Part shown: positions 38,832 through 48,648 of the stretch, in pieces
Numbering within the stretch: the first letter of the stretch is position 1
Layout: each line of letters starts with the position of its first letter
From: Nostoc foliaceum FACHB-393
GTDB lineage: Bacteria; Cyanobacteriota; Cyanobacteriia; Cyanobacteriales; Nostocaceae
Assembly: GCF_014698505.1 (NCBI RefSeq)
Contig: NZ_JACJTD010000006.1
Coordinates: forward strand, 124,001-188,000
Length of the DNA stretch: 64,000 nt
Reading direction: 5' to 3'
Program-made: the position numbers and the translations under genes
The notes under the pieces: model-generated
Told to the model about the DNA's origin: nothing
The model's database searches: none
What the model saw: only the letters and a program-made list of their open reading frames with translations

Positions 38832-40265
38832 ATGAAAGTTACCCAGGAAAAACTTCCCGCCAGCCAAATTGGTCTGGAAATAGAGATTACGCCAGAAATT
38901 ACCAAGCAAACTTACGAACAGGTCATTAAAAACTTAGCGAGTACTGCCAATATTCCTGGGTTTCGTAAAGGCAAGGTACCTCGGCCGATATTGCTGCAAC
39001 GGCTGGGTACAACTCGTATAAAAGCAGCAGCACTGGAAGAACTAATTCAAGACGGCATTGAGCAAGCAGTTAAACAAGAAGCTATCCCGGCAATAGGTCA
39101 GCCGCAATTACGCTCTTCCTTTGAGGATTTGATTACGAATTATGAACCAGGAAAACCCCTGACGATTTCAGCCGCTGTCGATGTAGAACCAGAAGTGAAT
39201 CTAGTTCAGTACACTGATTTGCAAGCTAAAGCTGAAGAAGTCAAGTACGAGCCAGAACGAGTGGACGCTACCCTCGACAAGGAACGTCAAGAATTGGCGA
39301 CATTGATTCCTGTAGAAGGACGTTCAGCCCAAATCGGTGATATTGCCGTAGTAGATTTTAAAGGTTCATTCGCCAGAGTTGAGGGCGAAGACGAAACAGC
39401 TGAACTAGAACCGATTCCTGGAGCCGAAGCAACTGATTTTCAAGTTGAGTTGCAGGAAGATAAGTTTATTCCAGGGTTTATTTCTGGAATCGTGGGGATG
39501 AATCCTGAAGAAACTAAAGAAATTGCAGCACAGTTCCCAGATCCTTATGCTAATGAAGATTTAGCTGGAAAAGCGGCAACTTTCACAGTGACGCTCAAAG
39601 AATTGAAGGAAAAGGAACTACCAGAAGTAAATGACGATTTCGCCCAAGAAATCAGCGATTTTGAAACCTTAGAGGAGTTACGCGCTTCTTTGGTAGAGCG
39701 ATATCAGAAAGAGGCGGATGACAAAACAAAAGCAAATAAACAGGAAGCGTTGTTAACGGAACTGCTCAAGCACGTAGAAGTTGACTTACCAGCAACCTTG
39801 ATTGAGCAAGAAGTGGATGCAATGCTAACGCAAACAGCAATGCGGCTGTCTCAGCAGGGATTAGATGTAAGAAAGTTGTTTACTCAAGATATTATTCCGC
39901 AATTGCGGGAGCGATCGCGTACTGAGGCTATTGAACGCATCAAACGTTCCTTGTCGTTGCGAGAAGTGGGTAAACGCGAATCTATACAGGTAACACCAGA
40001 AGAAATCGCAGCCAGAGTCACAGAACTTTTGGAACAGTACCCAGAGGAGCAAGACGTTGATGAAGATAGACTGCGCTCAATTGTGGAAAACGAACTATTA
40101 ACCGAAAAAACCATTGATTGGCTATTAGAACATTCCTCAGTTGAACTTGTACCCGAAGGCTCCTTGAGTCCTGCGGAGGAAACAGAAGACGCAGAATCAG
40201 ATGCTGACGTACCTCAGATAGAGGAAGAAATCAGCGAAACTTCAACAGAAGTCACTGAAGGATAA
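38832..40265 (+). CDS. tig: Trigger factor
   Basis: 477 residues. The ribosome-binding loop is in NIPGFRKGKVPRPILLQRLG (about 42-62). The FKBP-type PPIase domain (about 160-245) has IGDIAVVDFKGSF and DKFIPGFISGIVGMNPEETK. The helical arm region follows, then an acidic tail. It folds nascent chains at the ribosome. Linkage to clpP-clpX is conserved in bacteria. Confidence 0.96.
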   Translation: MKVTQEKLPASQIGLEIEITPEITKQTYEQVIKNLASTANIPGFRKGKVPRPILLQRLGTTRIKAAALEELIQDGIEQAVKQEAIPAIGQPQLRSSFEDLITNYEPGKPLTISAAVDVEPEVNLVQYTDLQAKAEEVKYEPERVDATLDKERQELATLIPVEGRSAQIGDIAVVDFKGSFARVEGEDETAELEPIPGAEATDFQVELQEDKFIPGFISGIVGMNPEETKEIAAQFPDPYANEDLAGKAATFTVTLKELKEKELPEVNDDFAQEISDFETLEELRASLVERYQKEADDKTKANKQEALLTELLKHVEVDLPATLIEQEVDAMLTQTAMRLSQQGLDVRKLFTQDIIPQLRERSRTEAIERIKRSLSLREVGKRESIQVTPEEIAARVTELLEQYPEEQDVDEDRLRSIVENELLTEKTIDWLLEHSSVELVPEGSLSPAEETEDAESDADVPQIEEEISETSTEVTEG

Positions 40266-40616
40266 TTAAAAATCCCACAGCCATGAGTTCACCAGTTCTG
40301 AGTTAAAGTACTGGTGAAATGGGTAAGTTAAAAGAGATGAGGGAGCAGGGAGCAGGGGAGAAAAACTATTAATTATTGTCCAATGCCCAATGCCCCATAA
40401 CTCTTAACTCCTGAAAACTCAGGGATGAAGGCAGAATAATTAATGAATTTTAAGCAAATTGTGACACATGTTATCGTCTGAGCTTGATACTGTGTTACAC
40501 GAGAGGAAATTATATGAGGCATAATGGTTAACACGTAGCTATAAAAATCCCATTCGTCGAAAAGGCAGCATCTGCTGCTGAAACATTTGTCCTAAATTAT
40601 CGTCAAATTTGCTTGT
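40266..40616. other. tig-clpP spacer with a hairpin and repeats
   Basis: A perfect 9-bp inverted repeat TTCACCAGT (40288) / ACTGGTGAA (40310) follows tig but lacks a T-run. GGGAGCAGGGAGCAGGGG-type repeat follows at about 40338-40360 and resembles the one at 3580. The clpP promoter must lie in 40440-40616. Confidence 0.5.
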
Positions 40617-41315
40617 ATGCTTGTATCGCAGTCGGGAAATTACCCCATCAGCAACCAAAGTCGAATAAACATTAACTCCCAGTTGAGCAGCCCTAGCAAC
40701 ATCGTGCCGATGGTGGTGGAACAATCTGGCATGGGAGAAAGGGCTTTCGACATCTACTCCCGCCTGCTGCGAGAGCGGATTATATTTTTGGGAACGCCAA
40801 TAGATGATTCTGTAGCCAACTCAATTGTGGCTCAGTTGTTATTCCTAGACGCTGAAGACTCAGAAAAAGACATCCAACTGTATGTTAATTCTCCTGGCGG
40901 CTCAGTCTACGCAGGGATGGCAATCTATGATACAATACAGCAAATTCGCCCTGATGTTGTTACCATCTGTTTTGGATTAGCCGCGAGCATGGGGGCATTT
41001 TTGTTGACAGCAGGGGCTGCCGGTAAGCGAATGTCTCTGCCTGACTCCCGGATTATGATTCACCAACCACTTGGTGGCGCTCAAGGTCAAGCCATTGACA
41101 TTGAAATTCAAGCCAGAGAAATTCTTTACATTAAGGCTAAATTGAATCAGTTAATGTCTCATCATACTGGTCAACCCTTAGAAAGAATTGAAGCAGATAC
41201 TGAGCGCGACTTTTTCATGTCGGCAGAAGAGGCGAAGAACTACGGTTTGATTGATCAGGTCATTTCCAGGCAAAATCTTCCCACAGCAGGGGAAAACGTC
41301 ACCATTCTGAAATAA
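40617..41315 (+). CDS. clpP: ClpP protease subunit
   Basis: Up to 232 residues. The catalytic Ser is in [18 protein letters not shown], the His in [14 protein letters not shown], and the Asp in [19 protein letters not shown]. The first 31 residues are unlike Clp[21 protein letters not shown] at 40710 looks like the mature N-terminus, so the extension may be a propeptide or the true start may be 40710. It forms the ClpXP protease with the next gene. Confidence 0.93.
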   Translation: MLVSQSGNYPISNQSRININSQLSSPSNIVPMVVEQSGMGERAFDIYSRLLRERIIFLGTPIDDSVANSIVAQLLFLDAEDSEKDIQLYVNSPGGSVYAGMAIYDTIQQIRPDVVTICFGLAASMGAFLLTAGAAGKRMSLPDSRIMIHQPLGGAQGQAIDIEIQAREILYIKAKLNQLMSHHTGQPLERIEADTERDFFMSAEEAKNYGLIDQVISRQNLPTAGENVTILK

Positions 41316-41324
41316 GAGGCTGGT

Positions 41325-42665
41325 ATGTCTAAGTACGACTCCCATTTAAAATGTTCGTTTTGCGGCAAGTCTCAAGAGCAGGTGCGTAAATTAATCGCGG
41401 GGCCGGGAGTCTACATCTGCGATGAATGCGTTGACTTGTGTAATGAAATACTAGACGAGGAGTTACTCGATACCAATGGTGCGGCAGCACAGCCAGCACC
41501 AAGAGCAGAACCACCTCAAAAACGGCGTACCCAATCTTCTAGTATTTCGTTTAATCAAATACCCAAGCCAAGAGAGATTAAAAAGTATCTAGACGAACAC
41601 GTTATTGGTCAAGACGAAGCCAAGAAAGTGCTGTCAGTAGCCGTTTACAATCACTACAAACGGTTGGCAGTGATTCAGTCTAAAGCCAGTGGCAAAGCTG
41701 CGGCAGATGATGCTGTAGAATTGCAAAAGTCTAACATCTTGTTAATTGGCCCCACTGGTTGCGGCAAAACTCTCTTAGCGCAAACCCTAGCGAAAATCCT
41801 AGATGTACCCTTTGCCGTCGCTGATGCTACGACGCTGACAGAAGCGGGGTATGTGGGAGAAGATGTGGAAAATATCTTGCTGCGACTGTTACAGGTGGCA
41901 GATTTAGATATAGAAGAAGCGCAGCGAGGAATTATCTACATTGATGAAATTGACAAAATTGCTCGCAAGAGTGAGAACCCGTCAATTACCCGTGATGTTT
42001 CTGGCGAAGGTGTGCAGCAAGCCTTGCTAAAAATGTTAGAGGGAACGATCGCCAATGTACCACCCCAAGGAGGGCGTAAGCATCCCTATCAAGACTGTAT
42101 CCAGATTGATACAAGTAATATCTTGTTCGTCTGTGGTGGTGCTTTCGTAGGCTTAGAAAAGGTTGTAGATCAGAGAGTTGGTAAAAAAGCAATAGGCTTT
42201 GTGCAACCTGGAGAAGGCCAATCGAAGGAAAAACGGGCAGCAGATACTCTTCGGCATCTAGCACCAGATGATCTAGTAAAATTTGGCATGATTCCCGAAT
42301 TTATTGGGCGCGTGCCAATGGTAGCAGTAGTAGATCCGCTAGATGAAGAAGCGTTGATGGCGATTCTCACCCAACCACGCAGCGCCCTAGTGAAGCAGTA
42401 CCAAAAACTGCTGAAGATGGATAATGTCCAGTTAGATTTTAAACCAGAAGCTTTACGAGCGATCGCTCAAGAAGCCTATCGGCGTAAAACTGGTGCTAGA
42501 GCGCTACGAGGAATTGTCGAAGAACTGATGCTGGATGTAATGTACGAGTTACCGTCCCGTAAGGATGTGACACGTTGTACAGTAACACGGGAGATGGTCG
42601 AGAAGCGATCAACTGCCGAACTGATAATACATCCATCTTCACTACCGAAGCCGGAATCAGCCTAA
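41325..42665 (+). CDS. clpX: ClpX ATPase, ClpXP unfoldase
   Basis: 446 residues. The N-terminal zinc finger is CSFCGKSQ...CDECVDLC. The AAA+ core has Walker [21 protein letters not shown], pore loop [15 protein letters not shown], Walker [17 protein letters not shown], and the ClpP-contact loop IGFV. It starts 9 bp after clpP. It unfolds substrates and feeds them to ClpP. Confidence 0.97.
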   Translation: MSKYDSHLKCSFCGKSQEQVRKLIAGPGVYICDECVDLCNEILDEELLDTNGAAAQPAPRAEPPQKRRTQSSSISFNQIPKPREIKKYLDEHVIGQDEAKKVLSVAVYNHYKRLAVIQSKASGKAAADDAVELQKSNILLIGPTGCGKTLLAQTLAKILDVPFAVADATTLTEAGYVGEDVENILLRLLQVADLDIEEAQRGIIYIDEIDKIARKSENPSITRDVSGEGVQQALLKMLEGTIANVPPQGGRKHPYQDCIQIDTSNILFVCGGAFVGLEKVVDQRVGKKAIGFVQPGEGQSKEKRAADTLRHLAPDDLVKFGMIPEFIGRVPMVAVVDPLDEEALMAILTQPRSALVKQYQKLLKMDNVQLDFKPEALRAIAQEAYRRKTGARALRGIVEELMLDVMYELPSRKDVTRCTVTREMVEKRSTAELIIHPSSLPKPESA

Positions 42666-42667
42666 TA

Positions 42668-42766
42668 GTCATTGGTCATTAGTCATTGGTTATTAGTCAA
42701 AAACTAAAGACTAATAACCATTTAATAAGGGAAAATGACTAATGACAACTGATAAAGGACTAATGA
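42668..42766. repeat. STRR with ATTAGTC units in both orientations
   Basis: Repeated GTCATTGGTCATTAGTC and, after AAAAAC, ACTAATAACC/GACTAATGAC units lie between clpX and the hydrolase and can fold back. Confidence 0.65.
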
Positions 42767-42769
42767 CTA

Positions 42770-43690
42770 ATGCCTTATATTAATGTTCGTGGCGTTGAGC
42801 ATTACTACGAATGGGTGAAAAAACCATCTGGTTCTTTGGTAAAACCAGTGATGGTTTTCATTCACGGTTGGGCTGGTTCAGCTAGGTATTGGCAAAATAC
42901 TGCTAATGCTTTATCAGAGCAATTTGACTGTTTACTCTACGATATGCGGGGATTTGGCCGTTCTGGTGGGAAGCCAACCATAGCTCTAGCAAGTGAGGAT
43001 GTTGCCGAATCTGAGTCACCCCAGGATGAATCACAGGCAATCAAAGAGTTAACTTATGAATTAGAGGAATACGCTGATGATTTGGCAGCTTTGTTAGATG
43101 GCTTGCATCTTCAGCGTGTATACATCCATGCTCATTCAATGGGCGCGTCTGTTGCTACTTTATTTTTTAACCGCTACCCCCAACGAGTAGAACGAGGAAT
43201 TTTAACTTGTAGCGGCGTTTTTGAGTACGACGAAAAATCCTTTAGTGCCTTTCATAAATTTGGAGGCTATGTAGTTAAATTCCGTCCCAAGTGGTTAAGC
43301 AAAATTCCATTTGTTGACCGGATGTTTATGGCCAGATTTTTATATAGTTCTATCCCACATTCTGAGCGTAAAGCTTTTTTGCAAGATTTTCTCGAAGCAG
43401 ATTACGATGCAGCTATAGGGACAATTTTTACTTCAGTTAGTAAGGCTCAAGCTGAAGTGATGCCGCAAGAGTTTGCCAAGCTGACAGTACCGACTCTGCT
43501 TATTGCGGGGGAGTATGACAAAATTATTCCAGCCGAGATGGGGCGTCAAGCAGCCGCACTGAGTGACAAGGTGGAATTTGTGATGATTCCCAACACAGCG
43601 CATTTCCCAATGTTGGAAGATGCACCAACTTACCTGCGACGGGTACAAGAGTTTTTGCAAATTAATACCCTAGAGCCGCAAGGGAGTTAA
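42770..43690 (+). CDS. Alpha/beta hydrolase
   Basis: 306 residues. The oxyanion HG motif MVFIHGWAGSARYW, the nucleophile Ser in YIHAHSMGASVATLF, the acid in LIAGEYDKIIPAEMG and the His in IPNTAHFPMLEDAP make a complete triad. A Glu-rich insertion (about 82-105, SEDVAESESPQDESQAIKEL) sits after the dinucleotide-like strand. Substrate is unknown. It follows clpX across an STRR. Confidence 0.82.
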   Translation: MPYINVRGVEHYYEWVKKPSGSLVKPVMVFIHGWAGSARYWQNTANALSEQFDCLLYDMRGFGRSGGKPTIALASEDVAESESPQDESQAIKELTYELEEYADDLAALLDGLHLQRVYIHAHSMGASVATLFFNRYPQRVERGILTCSGVFEYDEKSFSAFHKFGGYVVKFRPKWLSKIPFVDRMFMARFLYSSIPHSERKAFLQDFLEADYDAAIGTIFTSVSKAQAEVMPQEFAKLTVPTLLIAGEYDKIIPAEMGRQAAALSDKVEFVMIPNTAHFPMLEDAPTYLRRVQEFLQINTLEPQGS

Positions 43691-43921
43691 CTTATTTTTT
43701 GGGTATTGCTGATTGAAAGTATGAATTACCCTCATGCAAAGGCGCAAAGAACTGTTCTTTAGTCATATCGAAAAATGTTATTGCAGGTTTGAAAAGGTTG
43801 AGAGCTACTTGATTGCTTCTACTAAACCAACATAGAGTTGCATTTCTACAATCATAATCCTGAGTTATTTGTTAGGTGTGTCCGCCTATGCAATTCTTCC
43901 CCTCTCTTAATTATCTTTGGA

Positions 43922-44911
43922 TTAACCCAAACCCAGTTCTCGTTTTAGTAAATTAATTGAGTTAGTACCGATATAATTTTCAACCTTAATCAGCTTCGGT
44001 GGACGAATAATATCATCATCAGATGCTTGCACGGCTGCTTGCACTGCCGCAAAACTGGCTTGATCACTTATAATCACCTCAGCCCGTTTAACCATTGCCT
44101 GAAGTTTATAAGCATCTTTTGGTTGCGAAGTCATCACTAGTAGTTCATCCCCTCGCAAACCGTGGAGGATGACTTCTGCTGCTCGTGCAATCCCGGAACT
44201 GAGGCTAACTATGCCTACACAGTTTTCTTTTGGTAGTGTTTTCAATAGACTGAGTTCTTTGCTGTAGTCGTAGATATCCAGAGGTATTACCCGTGCAGCT
44301 TTAGGAGCTGCGATCGCTTCCACATTACTGATAAAATACCGACTTGTGACTACTGTCGCAGAGGTAGTTTTATCGAGCACAGCTGTTAATTCTTCCATTG
44401 CTACCAACTGGACTGGTATTTTTAGCGATCGCTCTAATTCATACACCATCAACTCACCAGCACCCATATCATAGGATGGAACTGCAACCAATACCCGCGC
44501 ACTACAACGCAAGCGCCAGTCAATTTCCGCTAAAAATAGCTCTCTGGCTTGATTGAGTGAACATCCTTGAGATAGCAGTTCATCAAGTGCTTGCTGGACA
44601 ACTTGATATGCATCAGGATGTTGTTTGAGAATTGGTGATTGCAGCCTGCTACCGCCTTCATGACCTTGGGCCCGAACATAAATTCCTGAACCAGCCATAC
44701 TTTCAACAAATCCGTCTTCCTCCAGTTGACGGTAAACTTTGCTAATGGTGTTCCGGTGTAACCCAGTTTGCATTGCTAATGCCCTTGTGCTTGGCAATTT
44801 GTAAGCCGGGGGATATTGCCGAGAAGCGATCGCAAAGCGGATTTGATTAAACAGCTGGGTCGATGCGGGAATTTCGCTGTCTGGCTGAATACGGAATTGA
44901 ATCATCACCAA
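43922..44911 (-). CDS. GntR-family transcriptional regulator with a C-terminal domain of unknown function
   Basis: 329 residues. The winged helix (about 5-80) reads STQLFNQIRFAIASRQYPPA, YKLPSTRALAMQTGLHRNTI and SKVYRQLEEDGFVESMAGSG. The rest is not an aminotransferase (no PLP Lys motif) nor an evident FCD/UTRA domain; it has alternating beta strands with LVAMEELTAVLDK and KENCVGIVSLSSGIARAAEV, a Rossmann-like layout. Cyanobacteria carry this architecture often. Ligand and targets are unknown. MIQFRIQ is an alternative start. Confidence 0.75.
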   Translation of the reverse strand: MVMIQFRIQPDSEIPASTQLFNQIRFAIASRQYPPAYKLPSTRALAMQTGLHRNTISKVYRQLEEDGFVESMAGSGIYVRAQGHEGGSRLQSPILKQHPDAYQVVQQALDELLSQGCSLNQARELFLAEIDWRLRCSARVLVAVPSYDMGAGELMVYELERSLKIPVQLVAMEELTAVLDKTTSATVVTSRYFISNVEAIAAPKAARVIPLDIYDYSKELSLLKTLPKENCVGIVSLSSGIARAAEVILHGLRGDELLVMTSQPKDAYKLQAMVKRAEVIISDQASFAAVQAAVQASDDDIIRPPKLIKVENYIGTNSINLLKRELGLG

Positions 44912-44927
44912 ACCTCCTGAATACTAA

Positions 44928-44992
44928 GTGCTGACGAGTGCTGATGAGTGCTGAGTTTTGAGTATTAAGTGTTGCTTTTCTACTCAGCACTT
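44928..44992. repeat. STRR of GTGCTGA units with a reversed copy
   Basis: Three tandem GTGCTGA(C/T)GA units are followed by CTCAGCAC in reverse orientation, immediately upstream of the GntR-type gene. It may overlap its promoter. Confidence 0.55.
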
Positions 44993-45190
44993 TTAACTCA
45001 GCCCTCCTTTAGTGACCAGCTGTATTTGCTACATGTCAAATATTTTATTTACACATGAAGTTTTTCTGGTAGAAATTTTAATGCTTTCACTATTGGTAAT
45101 TGATAATTTAAATGGAAATAACCTAAGCATACTGGCATAGTTATATCAAATAAACACACGGCTAATGATACAGCACTGGTAAAAATTATT

Positions 45191-45931
45191 ATGACAGAGC
45201 AAGCAATAATTACCACAACGGTTAATCTTTTGCAAGATAATATTCAAGTGTCTGCTTATCTGGCAGAGCCAAAAGAACCCGGTTCTTACCCAGGAGTGGT
45301 TGTATTACAAGAGATTTTTGGTGTTAATGTTCACATTCGGGATGTTACAGAACGGATTGCCAAACTTGGGTATGTAGCGATCGCACCTGCACTTTTTCAA
45401 CGGACTGCTCCTGGTTTTGAAACTGGATACACACCCGAAGATATTGAAACGGGCAGAGGCTACGCCATGCAAACTAAAGCCTCAGAGTTATTGAGCGATA
45501 TTCAATTAGCAATTGACTACCTCAAAAATCTGCCTCAAGTCAAAAAAGATGGCTTTGGCTGTATTGGCTTCTGCTTTGGTGGTCATGTTGCATATATTGC
45601 AGCTACCTTACCAGATATTAAAGCTACGGCTTCTTTCTACGGTGCTGGAATTACCAGTCGTACACCAGGGGGTGGCGCTCCTACTGTTACCCGCACCAGA
45701 GAAATTCCAGGTACTCTCTATGCCTTCTTTGGCACAGCAGATGCTAGCATCCCACCCGAACAAGTAGATGAGATTGAAGCAGAGTTAGAAAAATATAATA
45801 TTCCTCATCGTGTGTTCCGCTACGATGGAGCTGATCACGGATTTTTCTGTGACCGTCGTGCCAGTTATAATCCTAAAGCTGCTGCTGATGCTTGGGAGCA
45901 AGTCAAACAACTCTTTAGTCAACTGAATTAG
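45191..45931 (+). CDS. Dienelactone hydrolase family protein
   Basis: 246 residues. The Cys nucleophile lies in CIGFCFGGHVAYIAA, the acid in AFFGTADASIPPEQ and the His in RYDGADHGFFCDRRASYN. It starts with VVVLQEIFGVNVHIRDVTER, a hallmark of the family. Natural substrate in cyanobacteria is unknown. It is divergent from the GntR-type gene, which may regulate it (inference from position). Confidence 0.85.
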   Translation: MTEQAIITTTVNLLQDNIQVSAYLAEPKEPGSYPGVVVLQEIFGVNVHIRDVTERIAKLGYVAIAPALFQRTAPGFETGYTPEDIETGRGYAMQTKASELLSDIQLAIDYLKNLPQVKKDGFGCIGFCFGGHVAYIAATLPDIKATASFYGAGITSRTPGGGAPTVTRTREIPGTLYAFFGTADASIPPEQVDEIEAELEKYNIPHRVFRYDGADHGFFCDRRASYNPKAAADAWEQVKQLFSQLN

Positions 45932-45933
45932 TC

Positions 45934-46005
45934 ATTAGTCATTAGTCATTAGCAAAGGACAACTGACAAATGACAAATGACAAGTGACAAATGACAATCT
46001 AAACT
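45934..46005. repeat. STRR, TCATTAG and ACAAATG units
   Basis: Three TCATTAG units then four TGACAAA-type units fill the gap before the S1-domain gene. Confidence 0.65.
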
Positions 46006-46046
46006 CCAGTTGCATCACATCAAATAACAATTAATCTTCAAAAGTC

Positions 46047-46949
46047 ATGAATTCCGAATCGAAACTATCTCAAACAGCCAATTCGTCGTTTACAATGGAC
46101 GATTTTGCCAAAGCGCTAGAAAAACACGACTACCAGTTTCAAAAGGGACAGGTTGTACATGGCAAAGTTTTCCAACTTGACCATGATGGAGCCTATGTCG
46201 ATATTGGTGGCAAGTCGTCAGCTTTTCTGCCGCGCGATGAGGCTTCTTTGAGAGCAGTTACCGATTTATCAGAAGTGCTGCCATTGCAAGAGGAAATGCA
46301 GTTTTTGATTATCCGAGATCAAGATGCAGAAGGTCAAGTCACCCTTTCTCGAAAGCAGTTGGAAATTCAGCACATCTGGGAACGACTGGCCGAAATGCAG
46401 GAAAATGCTCAGACTGTGCAAGTAAAGGTTATGGGTGTGAATAAAGGTGGTGTCACCGTCGATATTCTCTCCTTGCGGGGATTTATTCCGCGATCGCACC
46501 TGGCAGAGCGTGATAATTTAGAAGCTCTCAAAGGTCAAAATCTGACTGTAGGCTTTTTGGAAATTAATAAAAACACCAACAAACTCATCCTTTCCCAGCG
46601 GTTAGCAACTCGTTCTAGCAACTTCAGCTTATTAGAACTAGGTCAACTAGTGGAAGGTAAAGTTACTGGCATTAAACCTTTTGGTGTGTTTGTTGATTTA
46701 AATGGTATGGGGGCTTTGCTTCATATCAAGCAGGTAAGCCAAAAATTCATCGACTCTTTAGAAAAGGTATTTAAAGTTGGTCAGCCAATTAAAGCTGTAA
46801 TTATTGACTTGGATGAGGGTAAAGGGCGGGTTGCTCTTTCTACCAGAGTTTTGGAAAACTTCCCTGGCGAAGTGTTAGAGAATATGGATGAGGTGATGGC
46901 TTCGGCTGAGGCGCGGGCTAATAGAGCTAATAATAAAGCTGCTGAATAG
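46047..46949 (+). CDS. S1-domain RNA-binding protein, ribosomal protein S1 homologue
   Basis: 300 residues with three S1 repeats: GQVVHGKVFQLDHDGAYVDI (about 32), VQVKVMGVNKGGVTVDILSL (about 120), and GQLVEGKVTGIKPFGVFVDL (about 205). Cyanobacteria have two S1 proteins (Rps1A and Rps1B); this short three-repeat form fits either ribosomal S1 or its paralogue. It binds mRNA, probably at the 30S subunit. Confidence 0.85.
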   Translation: MNSESKLSQTANSSFTMDDFAKALEKHDYQFQKGQVVHGKVFQLDHDGAYVDIGGKSSAFLPRDEASLRAVTDLSEVLPLQEEMQFLIIRDQDAEGQVTLSRKQLEIQHIWERLAEMQENAQTVQVKVMGVNKGGVTVDILSLRGFIPRSHLAERDNLEALKGQNLTVGFLEINKNTNKLILSQRLATRSSNFSLLELGQLVEGKVTGIKPFGVFVDLNGMGALLHIKQVSQKFIDSLEKVFKVGQPIKAVIIDLDEGKGRVALSTRVLENFPGEVLENMDEVMASAEARANRANNKAAE

Positions 46950-47019
46950 TTTTGAGGTGGGCTGCTTGCACAAAGCGTTTAAATCACCGTTTGAAACAAT
47001 TTTGAATTGTTGATACTCC

Positions 47020-47047
47020 CCCCTGCATCTACAAAGATATGGGGGAT
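47020..47047 (+). repeat. 28-bp repeat, copy 1
   Basis: CCCCTGCATCTACAAAGATA followed by TGGGGGAT. An identical copy in the same orientation is at 48933-48960. The ends CCCC and GGGG can pair. The two copies lie on either side of the TIR-GUN4 gene and the 63-bp tandem repeats. Confidence 0.85.
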
Positions 47048-47097
47048 TTTAAATTGGGAAAACTTTTCACAGACTCCTTTCTTGCCTCTGGCGGGAA

Positions 47098-47166
47098 ATG
47101 TGGGTAAAACAAGAATTTCAGTCAGCTTTAGATGACTTTCGCTATGAGCCGCAGAATTTATTCTGA
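47098..47166 (+). pseudogene. Plus-strand coding relic
   Basis: MWVKQEFQSALDDFRYEPQN-LF is readable from 47098 and the frame extends upstream as LSCLWRE without a start, next to the 28-bp repeat. It looks like the C-terminal end of a lost gene. Family unknown. The rest of 46950-47402 has small dyads (AACAATT/AATTGTT, TAGGTT/AACCTA, AGTTCTCT/AGAGGACT) but no gene. Confidence 0.3.
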
Positions 47167-47402
47167 GGCGGACGTGTGGGCAATGCCAATATTTTGCAAT
47201 GATGCAAATACCTGAGTTTAGGATCTTACATTTGAACTCATCACTCGCCATAGGTTAGAAACCTACGGTTAATAGCGAAAGTTCTCTGAAGAGGACTAAA
47301 TAAGAATTTATCAACCCCCAGTGCCAGGTATCGGATCTCTGAAATATTCATTAACTCGTAGAAAACAACCCTGTTACAAATATTTATAAAAGTCTGAAGT
47401 GC

Positions 47403-48326
47403 TTAAATGTTACACGTTACAAGTCTCGACGCGAGAAAAGAGAATCCAACCCAACTCCCCAATCCAACCCAACCCCAGAAAGGGAGGTGTCCCTCATGTG
47501 CTGAAATCTTAAAAGCTACATTTGAGTCAGAAATCCAGTTTCCTTTTACTCTCCATCCTACGTGATTGCCAAATTTATCCCAGGCTACTTCATAATATTT
47601 ACCGTCAGCCTTCCCACCAACGCTCAGATAAATATTCTTCTGAACGCTAAAGCCAAAGCGCCCATAGCTATATTTTACCCAAAGTTGGTCAATGGTACGT
47701 AAGTCAGTACAGGGAAAATTATTGATGGATTCTTCATCAAACCATTTTTCCTTTTCCTTGCTAGATACCTTAAGCATGACGGCTAAAGTTTCCTTATCCG
47801 CTTCTTTCCACTTGCCTGCTGCTAGCAAATCTCGCAATCGCGTGTAGTTTATTCCCTTCTCAGAACTGAGGTCATCGGCTTGAATTACTGGCTGTAGCTT
47901 TAGTTTTCGTTCTGGCGGTTTTCCAGTAATACCCCAAATTAACTGCTCCATAGCCTCAGTATCTGTCCGAAAGTCAACCCACGTATGACCCCTAAGAAAA
48001 ATTGGGAGTTTTGGCTGCTGTGGTGTATTCCCAAGCAAAACGGGAATTACGGGACATTTTCTCTCTACAAATTCGTTTAAAAAAGCTCTCATCTCTGTAC
48101 TTTGCCAGGGGCCAAGTCCACTGCTACCCACAAAAACTGCTGCTGATTTAATATTTTCTATTTGTTCTTCTAGTAAAACCTGCCATGCTAAACCAGGACG
48201 AAGTTCCCATTTATCTAGCCAAGGTTTAATTCCTTGTCTTGTTAATTCATGAGCAATTTCTATAACTTCAGGCTTGTCTTTGCTATTGTGGCAAAGGAAG
48301 ACATCAAACTGATCTTCGTCGCTCAT
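47403..48326 (-). CDS. TIR-GUN4 fusion protein
   Basis: 307 residues. The TIR domain (about 5-130) starts DQFDVFLCHNSKDKPEVIEI and carries the putative NADase Glu41 in PWLDKWELRPG, followed by SAAVFVGSSGLGPWQSTEMR. A short linker leads to a GUN4 domain (about 150-305): YTRLRDLLAAGKWKEADKET, LRTIDQLWVKYSYGRFGFSV, and the end FLASRLVTCNI. GUN4 domains bind porphyrins and, in the canonical protein, activate Mg-chelatase. TIR domains signal or kill through NAD cleavage in immune systems. A tetrapyrrole-sensing TIR is an inference. It is flanked by repeats on both sides. Confidence 0.85.
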   Translation of the reverse strand: MSDEDQFDVFLCHNSKDKPEVIEIAHELTRQGIKPWLDKWELRPGLAWQVLLEEQIENIKSAAVFVGSSGLGPWQSTEMRAFLNEFVERKCPVIPVLLGNTPQQPKLPIFLRGHTWVDFRTDTEAMEQLIWGITGKPPERKLKLQPVIQADDLSSEKGINYTRLRDLLAAGKWKEADKETLAVMLKVSSKEKEKWFDEESINNFPCTDLRTIDQLWVKYSYGRFGFSVQKNIYLSVGGKADGKYYEVAWDKFGNHVGWRVKGNWISDSNVAFKISAHEGHLPFWGWVGLGSWVGFSFLASRLVTCNI

Positions 48327-48459
48327 CTATAAGTCTCCTCACATCCACTTCTCTATATCGGCAATAATTTCCAACACATTAAATATAGTTTGATTTATTC
48401 TTGCTTGCTTAAGTTAATAGTTAATGCATCGAAAAAATAGATTAAGTCGAATTTAATAA

Positions 48460-48648
48460 GCAAAATGACATTTGACTTACTCAAAAGCTGTGTTTGCTTT
48501 CTCATTTCGGTATTTCCCGCAAGCAAAATGCCATTTGGCTTACTCAAAAGCTGTGTTTGCTTTCTCATTTTGGTGTTTTCCGCAAGCAAAATGACGTTTG
48601 ACTTACTCAAAAGCTGTGTTTGCTTTCTCATTTTGGTGTTTTCCGCAA
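48460..48648. repeat. Three tandem 63-bp repeats
   Basis: Units at 48460-48522, 48523-48585 and 48586-48648 differ at only a few positions. Each starts GCAAAATG and contains the palindromic core AAAGCTGTGTTTGCTTT. The unit length of 21 codons keeps frames open on both strands. They lie in the upstream region of the TIR-GUN4 gene and run straight into the 15-bp hairpin at 48649. Confidence 0.92.

Noticed and set aside
46979..47251. 90-codon minus-strand frame next to the 28-bp repeat
   Set aside because: It reads through the repeat and several dyads, and the opposite strand shows a more protein-like relic.
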